A stretch of DNA of 64,000 nt from Kribbella kalugense (GCF_004365875.1 NZ_SODF01000001.1:186001-250000); one strand, 5' to 3'; counted from the first letter of the stretch, positions 24,907 to 34,882 are shown. Made by a program: numbers and translations. The notes: generated from the sequence alone by a model not told the origin.

Positions 24907-25991
24907 CCAGGATCACGTCGATCGAGACCTTCGACGGTCACGGCTGCATCGTCCGCGTTCGGACCGACGACGGCCTGGTCGGGTACGGGCAGACGGCGCA
25001 CTCCGAGGCCAGGATCACGGGGGAGGTGCTGCACACTCTGGTCGCGCGCAACTATCTGGGTCGGGACCCGTTCGATGTGATGACCCTGGCCGAGGAGTGC
25101 GCGCGGGCGGAGTACAAGTACTTCGGCAGCTTTCTGTTCCGGGCGTTGGCCGGGGTCGATACCGCGCTGTGGGACCTGGTGGGGAAGGCGAAGTCGCAGC
25201 CGGTCTATCAGTTGCTCGGTGGAAAGTTCCGGTCGTCGGTGCCGGTGTACGGGTCGGCGATGCGTCGCGACACGACGCCCGAAGAGGAGGTTGACCGGAT
25301 GGTCGCCGCCGTCGCCGCGCACGGCTTCCGCGCGGTGAAGATCAAGATCGGCGAGCGCAACGGTCGCGATGCCGAGTCGCGGACCGGCCGCACCTGGCGG
25401 CTGGTTCCCCTCCTGCGCAAGGAGCTCGGCGACGACATCGAGCTCAGCGCGGATGCGAACGGCGCCTACTCGCCGGGGCAGGCGGTCCGAGTCGGGCGAC
25501 TGCTCGAGGAGTACGACTACCTGCACTTCGAGGAGCCGGTGCCGTTCTGGGAGTACGAGAACACCAGAAGCGTCGCGGCGGCTCTTGATATCCCCGTCGG
25601 GCTGGGGGAGCAGGAGTTCTCGGTCGACACCATGCGACGGATCATCCAGGACGGCACGGCCGACGTCATCCAGCCCGATGTCTGCTACATCGGTGGCATC
25701 ACCCGAGCCCGGCAGGTTGCCGAGCTGGCCAACCTCGCCGGGCTCCCGTGCGTACCGCATTCGTCCGGGAGATCATTGACGGCGATCTTCACCGCGCATC
25801 TGGTGACGGCGATGCCGGCCTGCAACCTGTTCCACGAGTGGACCATCGAGGACGCCTCGGCCATGCGGGTCTACGAGCCGTTCCCGGTCGCGCGGAACGG
25901 CGAGGTCATCCTGTCCGATGCACCCGGATGGGGGATCGAGATCTCCGACTCCACCTTGCAGCAAATGGACCGAAGAACGTCGTCGCTTTGA
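24903..25991 (+). CDS. Mandelate racemase/muconate lactonizing enzyme family protein
   Basis: This is a 362-residue enolase-superfamily enzyme. The active-site set is intact: Lys146 and Lys148 (VKIKIG), Asp184 (SADANGAY), Glu210/211 (HFEEP), Glu236 (GLGEQE), Asp259 (IQPDVCYIGG) and His286 (VPHSSG). The KxK plus Asp-His dyad places it in the mandelate racemase subgroup, which includes sugar-acid dehydratases. The start is a TTG overlapping the upstream stop, with GGAG 5 bases before. Its 3' end overlaps the convergent znuB gene by 86 bases. A sugar-acid dehydratase role fits the sugar-type importer but is unproven. Confidence 0.87.
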   Translation: MTRITSIETFDGHGCIVRVRTDDGLVGYGQTAHSEARITGEVLHTLVARNYLGRDPFDVMTLAEECARAEYKYFGSFLFRALAGVDTALWDLVGKAKSQPVYQLLGGKFRSSVPVYGSAMRRDTTPEEEVDRMVAAVAAHGFRAVKIKIGERNGRDAESRTGRTWRLVPLLRKELGDDIELSADANGAYSPGQAVRVGRLLEEYDYLHFEEPVPFWEYENTRSVAAALDIPVGLGEQEFSVDTMRRIIQDGTADVIQPDVCYIGGITRARQVAELANLAGLPCVPHSSGRSLTAIFTAHLVTAMPACNLFHEWTIEDASAMRVYEPFPVARNGEVILSDAPGWGIEISDSTLQQMDRRTSSL

Positions 25992-26835
25992 CCCGATCAG
26001 TGTTGAGGAATCGGCAGCCGAGGTAGATGAGGAACGAGATCGTGGTCACGTAGGGGCTGATCGGCAGGCTGCCACCGAGCGCGAGCAGGATGCCTCCGAC
26101 GAGTGAGACGGTGGCGAACGCCACGCTGAGCACCGGCACGAGCCAGGGGGAGGCGGCGACTCGGAGTGCAGCGGCCGCGGGCGTGACCACGATGCTCAGC
26201 ACCAGCAACGCGCCCACGATCTGCACCGAAATGGCGACCGCGAGGCCGAGCAGCAGCATGAAGACCAGCGACAGGAGCCGAACCGGAACTCCCCGGGCCG
26301 CGGCCTGGTCCGGATCCGAGCTGGCAAACATCAACGGCCGCCAGACGATCAGAAGCCCCACCAGCACGACGATGCCGGTGACGATCAGCCAGGACAACTG
26401 TGGCGTGTCGACCGCCACGATCTGTCCGGTCAGCAGACCGAACTTGTTCGCCGCACGACCTTTGTACAAGGCAAGGAAGAGTACGCCGAGCCCGAGCCCG
26501 AACGGCATCAGCACCCCGATGATCGAGTTGCGATCACGGGCACGACTTCCCAGTACGCCGATCAGGATCGCGGCGATGATCGAACCGGTCAGCGAGCCGG
26601 CGACCACGTTCACGCCCAGCAACAGCGCACCCGACGCACCTGCGAACGAGAGCTCGCTGATGCCGTGGACCGCGAACGGCAGGTCACGCATCATCACGAA
26701 CACGCCGATCAGGCCGCCGACGACGCCGAGTACTACCCCGGCGATGATCGAGTTACGCACCAGGGCCAGCAGTTCGCCGTAGTTGGTGAAGTTGAAGATC
26801 TCGTGCCAAACGCTTGCCGTGAGCATCGACCTCAC
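25906..26835 (-). CDS. znuB: Zinc/metal ABC permease (ZnuB type)
   Basis: This is a 309-residue ABC-3 family membrane protein with about eight helices. MMRDLPFAVHGISELSFAGA is the family signature near residue 50, with NSIIAGVVLGVVGGLIGVFV before it. The GTG at 26835 forms a GTGA overlap with the ATPase gene; an ATG at 26826 is the alternative. The C terminus extends about 30 residues past the last helix with Arg-rich sequence and overlaps the convergent enolase-family gene. It forms the membrane channel of the importer with the two genes upstream. Confidence 0.88.
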   Translation of the reverse strand: MRSMLTASVWHEIFNFTNYGELLALVRNSIIAGVVLGVVGGLIGVFVMMRDLPFAVHGISELSFAGASGALLLGVNVVAGSLTGSIIAAILIGVLGSRARDRNSIIGVLMPFGLGLGVLFLALYKGRAANKFGLLTGQIVAVDTPQLSWLIVTGIVVLVGLLIVWRPLMFASSDPDQAAARGVPVRLLSLVFMLLLGLAVAISVQIVGALLVLSIVVTPAAAALRVAASPWLVPVLSVAFATVSLVGGILLALGGSLPISPYVTTISFLIYLGCRFLNTDRVKATTFFGPFAARWSRRSRSPIRVHRTG

Positions 26836-27626
26836 CCGGCCCGCAGTGCCGAGGTGTGATGCGAGTCCTCGGGAACACCCGCCACCAGCACCCGACCACC
26901 GGAACGGACCACCTCGACCGGCGATCGGTAGAGGTCGCTCAACGTGGCTGACGTCATCACCTCGTCGACCGTCCCGATCCGGAACCGTCCTCCGGCCAGG
27001 TAGAGCACGCGGTCGACGTACGGCAGCACCGGGTTGATGTCGTGGGTGACGAAGACGATCGCGGTGTCATGCGTACGGCGGCGCCGATCGACCAGACCGG
27101 AGATCGTCCGCTGGCTGTTGAGATCCAGCGATAGCAACGGCTCGTCGCAGAGCAGGAGCAACGGATCGGCCACCAGGGCCTGCGCGATCCGGACCCGCTG
27201 CTGCTCCCCGCCGGACAGCTGTCCGATCGGACGATCCGCGAAGGCGTCGGCGCCGACCGACTCGAGCATCTCGTCGATCCGCCGACGGCGCTTCGGGTCG
27301 GGTCGCCCGATGCCCCACCGATGGCCGTCCAGACCCTGACCGACCACATCCCGGGCCCGAAGCGGGGTGAGAGTGTCGATCCGCCGGTGCTGCGGCACGT
27401 AGCCGATCCGCGTGCTTCCCCGGTGGGGCGGCGTACCAGCGACCTGGACGGTCCCGGACATCAGCGGATGCAGCCCGAGAGCCGCCTTCAGCAGGCTGGT
27501 TTTCCCTGATCCGTTGGCGCCTAGGATTGCCAGGAACTGCCCTGCCTGCAGGTCCATCGTCAGGCCGCCCCACAACGGCCGCCGTCCGTAGCCGAACGAA
27601 GCATTGTCGAAGTGCAGGACGTTCAT
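26832..27626 (-). CDS. znuC: Zinc/metal ABC ATPase (ZnuC type)
   Basis: This 264-residue ATPase has Walker A GANGSGKTSLL, signature LSGGEQQRV, Walker B LLLCDEPLLSLD and H-loop VTHDIN. The sequence resembles manganese/zinc ABC ATPases of actinobacteria. ATGA overlaps join it to both the binding-protein gene upstream and the permease downstream, so the three genes form one operon. It energises metal import at the inner face of the membrane. Confidence 0.9.
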   Translation of the reverse strand: MNVLHFDNASFGYGRRPLWGGLTMDLQAGQFLAILGANGSGKTSLLKAALGLHPLMSGTVQVAGTPPHRGSTRIGYVPQHRRIDTLTPLRARDVVGQGLDGHRWGIGRPDPKRRRRIDEMLESVGADAFADRPIGQLSGGEQQRVRIAQALVADPLLLLCDEPLLSLDLNSQRTISGLVDRRRRTHDTAIVFVTHDINPVLPYVDRVLYLAGGRFRIGTVDEVMTSATLSDLYRSPVEVVRSGGRVLVAGVPEDSHHTSALRAG

Positions 27627-28543
27627 CAGGCCAACGCCGAACGGATCGCGTCCAGGTTGGCGGTCATCCAGCCGAGGTAGTCCTTGCCCGCGGGCAGTGT
27701 CTCCGTGACCGGTACGACGGCGATGCCGTTCGCCTTCGCCGCCGCGAGCACCTTCTCCGTCTCCGGGCCTGACGTCTGCTGGTTGTAGGCGAGGAGCTTG
27801 ACCTGCTTCGCGCTGAACAGTGCGAGCGTCTCCTGCAGCACCGCCGCCGGAACGTCGGTCCCCTCCTCGATCGCCTCGCTGAACTCGCCCGGCGTCTTGT
27901 TGACCAGCCCGCAGGCCGTCAGCAGATAGACCGGCACAGGTTCGGTGATCGCGGCGCCGGCGCCGTCGTGTCCGGATTTGATCGCTGCCTCGGTCGCTTC
28001 CAGTTGCTTCACCTTGCCGGTGAAGGTGGCAGCGTTCGCGGCGTACGTCGAACTGTTCGCGGAGTCGACCGCGGACAGCGTGCTCGCCAGTTGGGCGGCC
28101 AGCTTCTCGACGGTCGGGAAGTCGTACCAGACATGCTCGTTGAGCTCGCCGCCGGCCGGCGCCTGGTGGCCGGAGATGTCGACCACGTTCAGCACCTTCG
28201 CCGACGTGTTGCCCGCCGACTTCAGCATTTTGTCCATGAAGTCGTCGTAACCGCCGCCGTTCTCGATCACGACCTGCGCCTTCGAGAGCGACAGCTGGGT
28301 CTGGGTATTGGCCTCGTACGAGTGCGGGTCCTGGTCCGGGTCGGAAATGATCGACGTCACGTCGACCTTGTCACCCGCGATCTGCTTCACGATGTCGCCG
28401 TACACATTGGTCGATGCCACCACCCGCACTCCCGCCTTGGGCGTCGACGCGGCACTCGTGTCCGCCGCCGACGAACCACACGCGGCCAGCACCGCCATCG
28501 CCGCCGCACCAGCCAGGAATCCCACCGAATCACGCAGCCTCAC
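27626..28543 (-). CDS. znuA: Zinc/metal ABC binding lipoprotein (ZnuA type)
   Basis: This is a 305-residue cluster 9 (ZnuA/TroA) solute-binding lipoprotein. The GTG at 28543 gives a proper lipobox (AMAVLAAC, Cys22), whereas the longer frame from 28633 would bury the signal and run over the regulator site. Metal-ligand motifs are DPDQDPHSYEA and NEHVWYD, with the central long helix after DFPTVEKLAAQL. No His-rich loop is seen. A Zur-box-like sequence lies 25 bases upstream, which argues for zinc as the substrate. Confidence 0.88.
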   Translation of the reverse strand: MRLRDSVGFLAGAAAMAVLAACGSSAADTSAASTPKAGVRVVASTNVYGDIVKQIAGDKVDVTSIISDPDQDPHSYEANTQTQLSLSKAQVVIENGGGYDDFMDKMLKSAGNTSAKVLNVVDISGHQAPAGGELNEHVWYDFPTVEKLAAQLASTLSAVDSANSSTYAANAATFTGKVKQLEATEAAIKSGHDGAGAAITEPVPVYLLTACGLVNKTPGEFSEAIEEGTDVPAAVLQETLALFSAKQVKLLAYNQQTSGPETEKVLAAAKANGIAVVPVTETLPAGKDYLGWMTANLDAIRSALA

Positions 28544-28567
28544 AGCGCACCCGTCTCCGTCTCCAAT

Positions 28568-28584
28568 TGATAATGAAAACCATT
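28568..28584. promoter_or_regulatory. Zur-box-like operator
   Basis: TGATAATGAAAACCATT resembles the actinobacterial Zur box (TGATAATGAAAATCATT pattern recalled from Streptomyces and mycobacteria). It lies in an AT-rich patch directly upstream of znuA. Repression by zinc-loaded Zur is inferred. Confidence 0.7.
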
Positions 28585-28645
28585 CCGGACACACCGTAGC
28601 AGACCGCCGCAGGTGGACGGGTGCCGAATACATCCGTGTCCGATT

Positions 28646-28772
28646 GACGGCGAGACGGGGCGTCCGTACCCTCCGGAGGTAGTGATGGCGCTAGGAAGCC
28701 GATGGAACTTCGGCACGGTCGCGCCACTGTGAGTCGGTCGCTTGCGGCCGGCGAGTCAGATACTTCGCCGTC
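28646..28772 (+). ncRNA. Cobalamin riboswitch
   Basis: The region holds the B12-riboswitch core: GGAAGCCGATG, then a short stem, then CGGCACGGTCGCGCCACTGT and GAG, followed by AGTCAGATAC. The outer P1 stem is perfect: GACGGCGA at 28646-28653 pairs with TCGCCGTC at 28765-28772. It precedes cbtB, whose ribosome site AAGGAGG is 39 bases downstream of P1. B12 excess should lower expression of the cobalt uptake genes. No clear terminator hairpin follows, so control of translation initiation is more likely. Confidence 0.88.
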
Positions 28773-28824
28773 ACGACGCTCCATTGGTTGAGGGACGCAC
28801 GATCCCCTAGAAGGAGGCTCGCTC

Positions 28825-29040
28825 GTGAGCAGTCTGTCTGGTCCTACCGCCGTACCCACTCCGGTCGTTCTGCCGATCTCGAAGGCTGTGGTGTGGCTGG
28901 TCTGCACCGCAATCGTCGCGCTGCTGCTGTACTACTTCATCGGTGTCGACCAGGGTGCGTACTCGATCTTCGGCAAGGACATGCACATCCACGAGTTCGT
29001 CCACGACTCCCGGCATTTCCTCGGCTTCCCCTGTCACTGA
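28825..29040 (+). CDS. cbtB: Cobalt transporter subunit CbtB
   Basis: This is a 71-residue single-span membrane protein. One hydrophobic helix (AVVWLVCTAIVALLLYYFIG, about 21-40) is followed by a His-rich tail (HIHEFVHDSRHF, ending GFPCH) that is the CbtB hallmark for cobalt binding. The GTG start has AAGGAGG 7 bases upstream. It is the first gene after the cobalamin riboswitch and is followed 27 bases later by cbtA. Confidence 0.9.
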   Translation: MSSLSGPTAVPTPVVLPISKAVVWLVCTAIVALLLYYFIGVDQGAYSIFGKDMHIHEFVHDSRHFLGFPCH

Positions 29041-29067
29041 TAGCTCGCAAGCCAAGGAAAACTGGAC

Positions 29068-29922
29068 ATGGAAAAGAAACTGATTCTGCGCGGCGTCATC
29101 GCCGGCGCGGTGGGCGGCCTGTTCGCGTTCGTGTTCGCGCGGATCTTCGCCGAGCCACAGATCCAAGCCGCCATCGACTACGAGAGCGCCCGTGACGCGG
29201 CGCAAGACGCACTCGACAAGGCGGCCGGGCTCCCCGTCGAGGCCGGCGGGCCGGACATCTTCAGCCGCACCATCCAGGCGAACGTCGGCATCGGTGCCGG
29301 CATGATCCTGTTCGGCGTCGCGATGGGCGCGCTGTTCGCCGTCGCGTACGCCGTCTGCCTCGGCCGCGTCGGCAATCTCCGCCCGCAGACGCTGGCGATG
29401 CTGGTCGCGGCCGGAGGGTTCCTCGGCATCTACTTCGTACCGTTCCTGAAGTACCCGGCGAACCCGCCGTCCATCGGGCACGAAGACACCATCCACGACC
29501 GCGGCAACCTGTACCTCGTGCTGGTCGCATCGTCGCTCGTGCTGCTGGTCCTGACGGTTGTCCTCGGCAAGCACTTGAAGGCCCGGTTCGGGAACTGGAA
29601 CGCGACGCTGATTTCCCTGGCCGCCTACGCGGTGGTCATCGGCGTCCTGATGGCGTTGCTGCCCTCGCTGGGCCACCTGGCGGCCAACGTGCAGGAGTAC
29701 GGAAAGCACGCGACCGAAACCCCGCTGCCGCTGACGGATTCCACCGGGAAGATCGTTTTTCCGGGTTTCGACGCGGACACTCTCTATGCCTTCCGTCTGT
29801 ACTCCGTCGCCGCGCAGGTCCTGCTGTGGGGAGCGATCGGACTTCTCTTCGGCCCGATGGCCGAGCGTCTGCTCCAACCGAAACGCGCCACCGCTCAGGC
29901 CGAGGCAGTCAGCGGGGCATGA
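29068..29922 (+). CDS. cbtA: Cobalt transporter subunit CbtA
   Basis: This is a 284-residue membrane protein of the CbtA family with about five helices. The N terminus LRGVIAGAVGGLFAFVFARI, followed by FAEPQIQAAIDYE, is typical. Later helices include NVGIGAGMILFGVAMGALFA and LYLVLVASSLVLLVLTVVLG. CbtA with CbtB is a predicted B12-regulated cobalt uptake route, and the riboswitch upstream supports that. Its stop overlaps the next start as ATGA. Confidence 0.9.
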   Translation: MEKKLILRGVIAGAVGGLFAFVFARIFAEPQIQAAIDYESARDAAQDALDKAAGLPVEAGGPDIFSRTIQANVGIGAGMILFGVAMGALFAVAYAVCLGRVGNLRPQTLAMLVAAGGFLGIYFVPFLKYPANPPSIGHEDTIHDRGNLYLVLVASSLVLLVLTVVLGKHLKARFGNWNATLISLAAYAVVIGVLMALLPSLGHLAANVQEYGKHATETPLPLTDSTGKIVFPGFDADTLYAFRLYSVAAQVLLWGAIGLLFGPMAERLLQPKRATAQAEAVSGA

Positions 29923-30653
29923 CCGACACGACGTCGAGGGCCGCGATGCTCGAACAGCTCGCGGCCCTCGGGCCGTTCTTCACCGTCCAGGAGCACACCG
30001 CGGACTCTGCGCCGATTCCGCCGTGGCACAGCATGTCCGAGCTGGCCGAGGACCCGGACGTCCTGCACGACCGAGTGACCGAGACCCAGGCCTACCTGGC
30101 CGCGGCCGGCGGCCAGTCACCGGACGCGATCGAAGCACGGGTGGCCGCATCGGTCACACACCTGGGCCTGGTCGCCCGCCTGATCTCTCCGGCGCTGGCC
30201 CTCGCCGTCCTTGGCGCCGCCGTCCCGTCGCTCGCCCTCGAAGACCTCCGCTGGCAACCAGTCCTGGGCGGAGCCTTCCCGCTGTCGCTGCCCTGGGGTC
30301 CCTCGATTGGCAGCAAGGGACCGCAGGACCTGAGCATCGGACTCTTCGAAGGCCCTATCCCAGTCATCGGCGAGGCCACCCGGCCTTTCGCCGTGTCAGA
30401 GCACATCCTCTGGGGCAACGTGGCCTCCGCCGTCAACGGCGCGGCCACCGCAATCACCAACGCCGCACCTCACCTGGCCGAACGAACCGCCCACCTCGCA
30501 GCCCTTCTGCTGGCTGCCCCCGCCCTCCGCGACACCCACACCACCTTCGCGGAGACCGGCCGATTCCGCCGCCGCAGCTGCTGCCTCATCTACCGGGCCG
30601 CCCCCGACCACGCCGGCCCCCTCTGCGGCGATTGCGCCCTGAACCAGCACTGA
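29919..30653 (+). CDS. FhuF-like (2Fe-2S) protein
   Basis: The 244-residue protein ends in a four-Cys motif (RRRSCCLIY, 11 further residues, CGDC), the FhuF-type [2Fe-2S] site of ferric-siderophore reductases. The usual spacing CC-x10-C-x2-C is lengthened to x13 here. The remaining sequence is Ala/Leu-rich and helical, with RLISPALALAVLGAAVPSL near residue 90, as in actinobacterial FhuF relatives. It is coupled to cbtA by an ATGA overlap, so it is under riboswitch control. It may reduce a metal or corrinoid during uptake, which is inference from position. Confidence 0.7.
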   Translation: MTDTTSRAAMLEQLAALGPFFTVQEHTADSAPIPPWHSMSELAEDPDVLHDRVTETQAYLAAAGGQSPDAIEARVAASVTHLGLVARLISPALALAVLGAAVPSLALEDLRWQPVLGGAFPLSLPWGPSIGSKGPQDLSIGLFEGPIPVIGEATRPFAVSEHILWGNVASAVNGAATAITNAAPHLAERTAHLAALLLAAPALRDTHTTFAETGRFRRRSCCLIYRAAPDHAGPLCGDCALNQH

Positions 30654-30677
30654 CCCCGATCGGCGTACGGTGATTGG

Positions 30678-32475
<1,798 letters not shown>

Positions 32476-32537
32476 GGATCGCGGGACGGGTCCGACTGTG
32501 GGGTGTCATCGGTTCTCGCAACTACTGGGAGTACGTC

Positions 32538-33104
32538 GTGTCAGACAACAGGATCGTGGTGTCGGTGCAGGTGTCGTTGGACGGCCGGACCGCGGGCTCC
32601 GGCGGTGAACTCGACTGGTTCGTGGTCCAGGACGAGCTGCATGAGCATTTCGTGACGGAGCACAGCAAGGCGGGCATGTTCTTGTACGGTCGCCGCACTT
32701 ATGAGGGAATGGCCGGCTACTGGCCCACGGCGGATGAAGATCCGGCCAACGACCAGTGGCTCGTCAAGTATTCGAAGCTGTGGAAGTCGATGCCCAAGGC
32801 CGTGTTCTCCAAGACGATGCAGTACGCCGAATGGGACACCACTGTGCTGCCCGACCTCGAGTCGCTGGCTGGTCCGCGGGAGCGGACGAGTGGCGACCTC
32901 TACCTGGTGGGTAGTGGTGAGGTGATCACGGAGTTCGCCCGCCATGACCTCATCGACGAGTACCAGCTCTACGTCCACCCGGTCGCGCTAGGCGCCGGTC
33001 CCTCCCTTCTGGAGGACATCAGCAAACGCCAAGGACTCACGCTGGCCGACACCCAAACCTTCGACCACGCCGTCGTAAAACTCACCTACCGACGTATCAG
33101 GTGA
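32538..33104 (+). CDS. Dihydrofolate reductase/RibD C-domain family protein
   Basis: This is a 188-residue protein of the RibD_C reductase fold. It opens NRIVVSVQVSLDGRTAG, and contains GRRTYEGMAGYWP, KAVFSKTM, DLYLVGSGEVITEFARHDLI and DEYQLYVHPVALGAGPSLL. Such proteins are NADPH-dependent reductases of unknown substrate, common in actinobacteria. The GTG at 32538 is chosen because GGGAG stands 6 bases before it; upstream in-frame residues have no family resemblance. It is divergent from rox and convergent with the PH-domain gene (8-base overlap). Confidence 0.85.
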   Translation: MSDNRIVVSVQVSLDGRTAGSGGELDWFVVQDELHEHFVTEHSKAGMFLYGRRTYEGMAGYWPTADEDPANDQWLVKYSKLWKSMPKAVFSKTMQYAEWDTTVLPDLESLAGPRERTSGDLYLVGSGEVITEFARHDLIDEYQLYVHPVALGAGPSLLEDISKRQGLTLADTQTFDHAVVKLTYRRIR

Positions 33105-34230
33105 TTCCTAGCGTGCCGGTCTGTTGGGTGACGCCTTGCCAGATGCCGGCGGGGGCTTCGCGTTGGCAGGCGGTGGCTATGGCATCGGCGGGGGTGACGA
33201 CGTCGCCGAGGGGGAGTGCGTAGTGGCCGTTATTGCTGAACGGTTTGAGTTCGGGGTGGCGGCGTACGGCGTCGTCGGTCGGGGTCAGGTTGAGGTGTAC
33301 CGAGTGGCGGTTGAGCGTGGGGGAGGGGATGGTGGTGATCTCGATGGAGATGCTCTCGAGTTCGGTCCAGGCGAGGGTGAACGAGGTTTCGGTGGGATCG
33401 GACCAGGTGAAGGTTTCGCGGTCGATCACGATCCAGCGCCGGCGTGCGACGACAGGGACGCTCAGCAAGGTTGCGAGCCCGATCAGCAGGAACGGCGTAC
33501 CGACGACAAGGAAGGCAGCGGTCGACCCGGTTGAAGCCAGTACGCCGAACGCGGCGAGATAAGCCAGTACGCCGAGGAGACCCGCCAGGCCTCCGCCGAT
33601 GATCGCCTGCCAGGCGATCTGCGTCCCGACGTCGATCCGCTCCTGCGGTTGCGCGGCCGGCGGAGTCGGGATCGCGTCGGCTCGCTCGCCGGGTGTGGTG
33701 ATCAACGCGGCCCATCCGTCAGCCTGGTGCTGGTTCCACGACGCCGGTTTGCTGGCGAGGATCGCTGCCACGATTCCGGTACGCCGGGGGAGCGTAGCGA
33801 CGACAGGCTGTGGCCAATCGGCAGGCGCGAATCCGGCGTACGGGCGCAACCGCGAGTGCGTGCGTGACTCGGTGAAGAACACCAGCAACAGCCCCGGCCG
33901 CGCCGGATCGTCGACCACTCCGAGCGCCTTGAGATCGGACCAGCTGATCCGGAAGCCAGGGCTCTTCTTCGTGTCGTCGGAGATGCCCTCGGCGTCCAGC
34001 ACCAGCGATCGGGGCCAGAACAGGGTGCGCCAGCCGAGCAGCCGCAACCCGTCGACCAGGCAGAGAATCGCACCGATCACGATCAGCAAGATCCCGAAGG
34101 CGTGTGCGAGCCAACCGTGCCAAGGCACCAGGACCCCGGTGAGAATCAGCCCGACACCGAGCAACGCCAGATCGATCGCCAGCGTCAGCTGATCGAGTTT
34201 CATTTCCCAGCCAAGCCTGAACCTCGTCAC
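33097..34230 (-). CDS. Duplicated PH-like membrane protein
   Basis: The 377-residue protein looks like an internal duplication. A helix pair (about 16-36 and 40-60) is followed by a soluble beta-rich segment (72-160, with LVLDAEGISDDT and WSDLKALGVVD). A second helix pair (206-232 and 238-262) is followed by another beta-rich segment (265-340, with WIVIDRETFTWSD and WTELESISIEI). This resembles the bacterial PH-like membrane proteins; no function is assigned. The start is uncertain: the GTG at 34230 has a TAGACT box 8 bases upstream, suggesting a leaderless mRNA, while an ATG at 34203 is possible. Confidence 0.6.
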   Translation of the reverse strand: MTRFRLGWEMKLDQLTLAIDLALLGVGLILTGVLVPWHGWLAHAFGILLIVIGAILCLVDGLRLLGWRTLFWPRSLVLDAEGISDDTKKSPGFRISWSDLKALGVVDDPARPGLLLVFFTESRTHSRLRPYAGFAPADWPQPVVATLPRRTGIVAAILASKPASWNQHQADGWAALITTPGERADAIPTPPAAQPQERIDVGTQIAWQAIIGGGLAGLLGVLAYLAAFGVLASTGSTAAFLVVGTPFLLIGLATLLSVPVVARRRWIVIDRETFTWSDPTETSFTLAWTELESISIEITTIPSPTLNRHSVHLNLTPTDDAVRRHPELKPFSNNGHYALPLGDVVTPADAIATACQREAPAGIWQGVTQQTGTLGIT

Positions 34231-34257
34231 GCCGACCGAGTCTAAGTCCCGGACCGT

Positions 34258-34686
34258 CTACGCGCCGGACCCCTTCGCGAGTTCGGCGCGGGCGGCTGCG
34301 ACCAGCTCCTCGTTGGTGTTCGCGTGCCCGTTGAGGCCCCAGCCGCCGTCGGGTGCCTCGGTCAACAGCACCCAGATCCGGTCCCGGATGGAGTCGTCGG
34401 TGGCGTCGGCGATCAGGCCGGTCAGTTCGGCCACGACCCGGAGCTGCTTGGCCCGGTCGAGTGCCCCGAGGTTGGTGAGCACCTGGACGCGGCAGCAGTC
34501 CTCGTCCCCGTCGACGTTCGAGATCGACCCTGGTGGCAGTTCGTGAATGAACGCCGCGGTGTTCTGCCGGAACATGGCGATATCCGGCACACCTTCGATC
34601 CTCATCAGGGTGGTCGCCAGATTGCGGGCGAGAGCTCCGGTGTCGTCGATCTTCCCGGCACGGATGTACACATCGATCATCGGCAT
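34258..34686 (-). CDS. Tautomerase-superfamily protein
   Basis: This 142-residue protein begins MPMIDVYI, so removal of Met exposes an N-terminal Pro, the catalytic base of 4-oxalocrotonate tautomerase-like enzymes. A second beta-alpha-beta unit is recognisable (CCRVQVLTNLGALDRAKQ, then IWVLLTEAPDGGWGLNG), matching the longer cis-CaaD/MSAD-type tautomerases made of two fused units. The substrate is unknown. It is followed on the same strand by the PH-like gene 27 bases later. Confidence 0.75.
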   Translation of the reverse strand: MPMIDVYIRAGKIDDTGALARNLATTLMRIEGVPDIAMFRQNTAAFIHELPPGSISNVDGDEDCCRVQVLTNLGALDRAKQLRVVAELTGLIADATDDSIRDRIWVLLTEAPDGGWGLNGHANTNEELVAAARAELAKGSGA

Positions 34687-34795
34687 GGTGTCGTCGGCCT
34701 TCCTGGTCGCGGACGATCACCGTATGGCCGTGGCTCACCCCCAGCCCATCGCATGAATAGGTGATACCTGAGTCGTGCCGCCTTGATGTTCTGCG

Positions 34796-34882
34796 TACGA
34801 CGTCGACAGCAGCCACGTCCCGATGATGTCCAACCCGAAGTTCGTCCTCGACGCGATCCGCGCCGCCATCGAGGCCGTCTGA
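34796..34882 (+). pseudogene. C-terminal remnant of an alpha/beta hydrolase
   Basis: A 29-codon frame reads YDVDSSHVPMMSNPKFVLDA and ends AAIEAV before a stop. SSHVPM is the catalytic-His region of salicylate-esterase-like alpha/beta hydrolases. Nothing of the upstream gene remains between it and the tautomerase gene on the other strand. It resembles the missing C-terminus of the hydrolase remnant near 13.4 kb, although 21 kb away. Confidence 0.6.
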
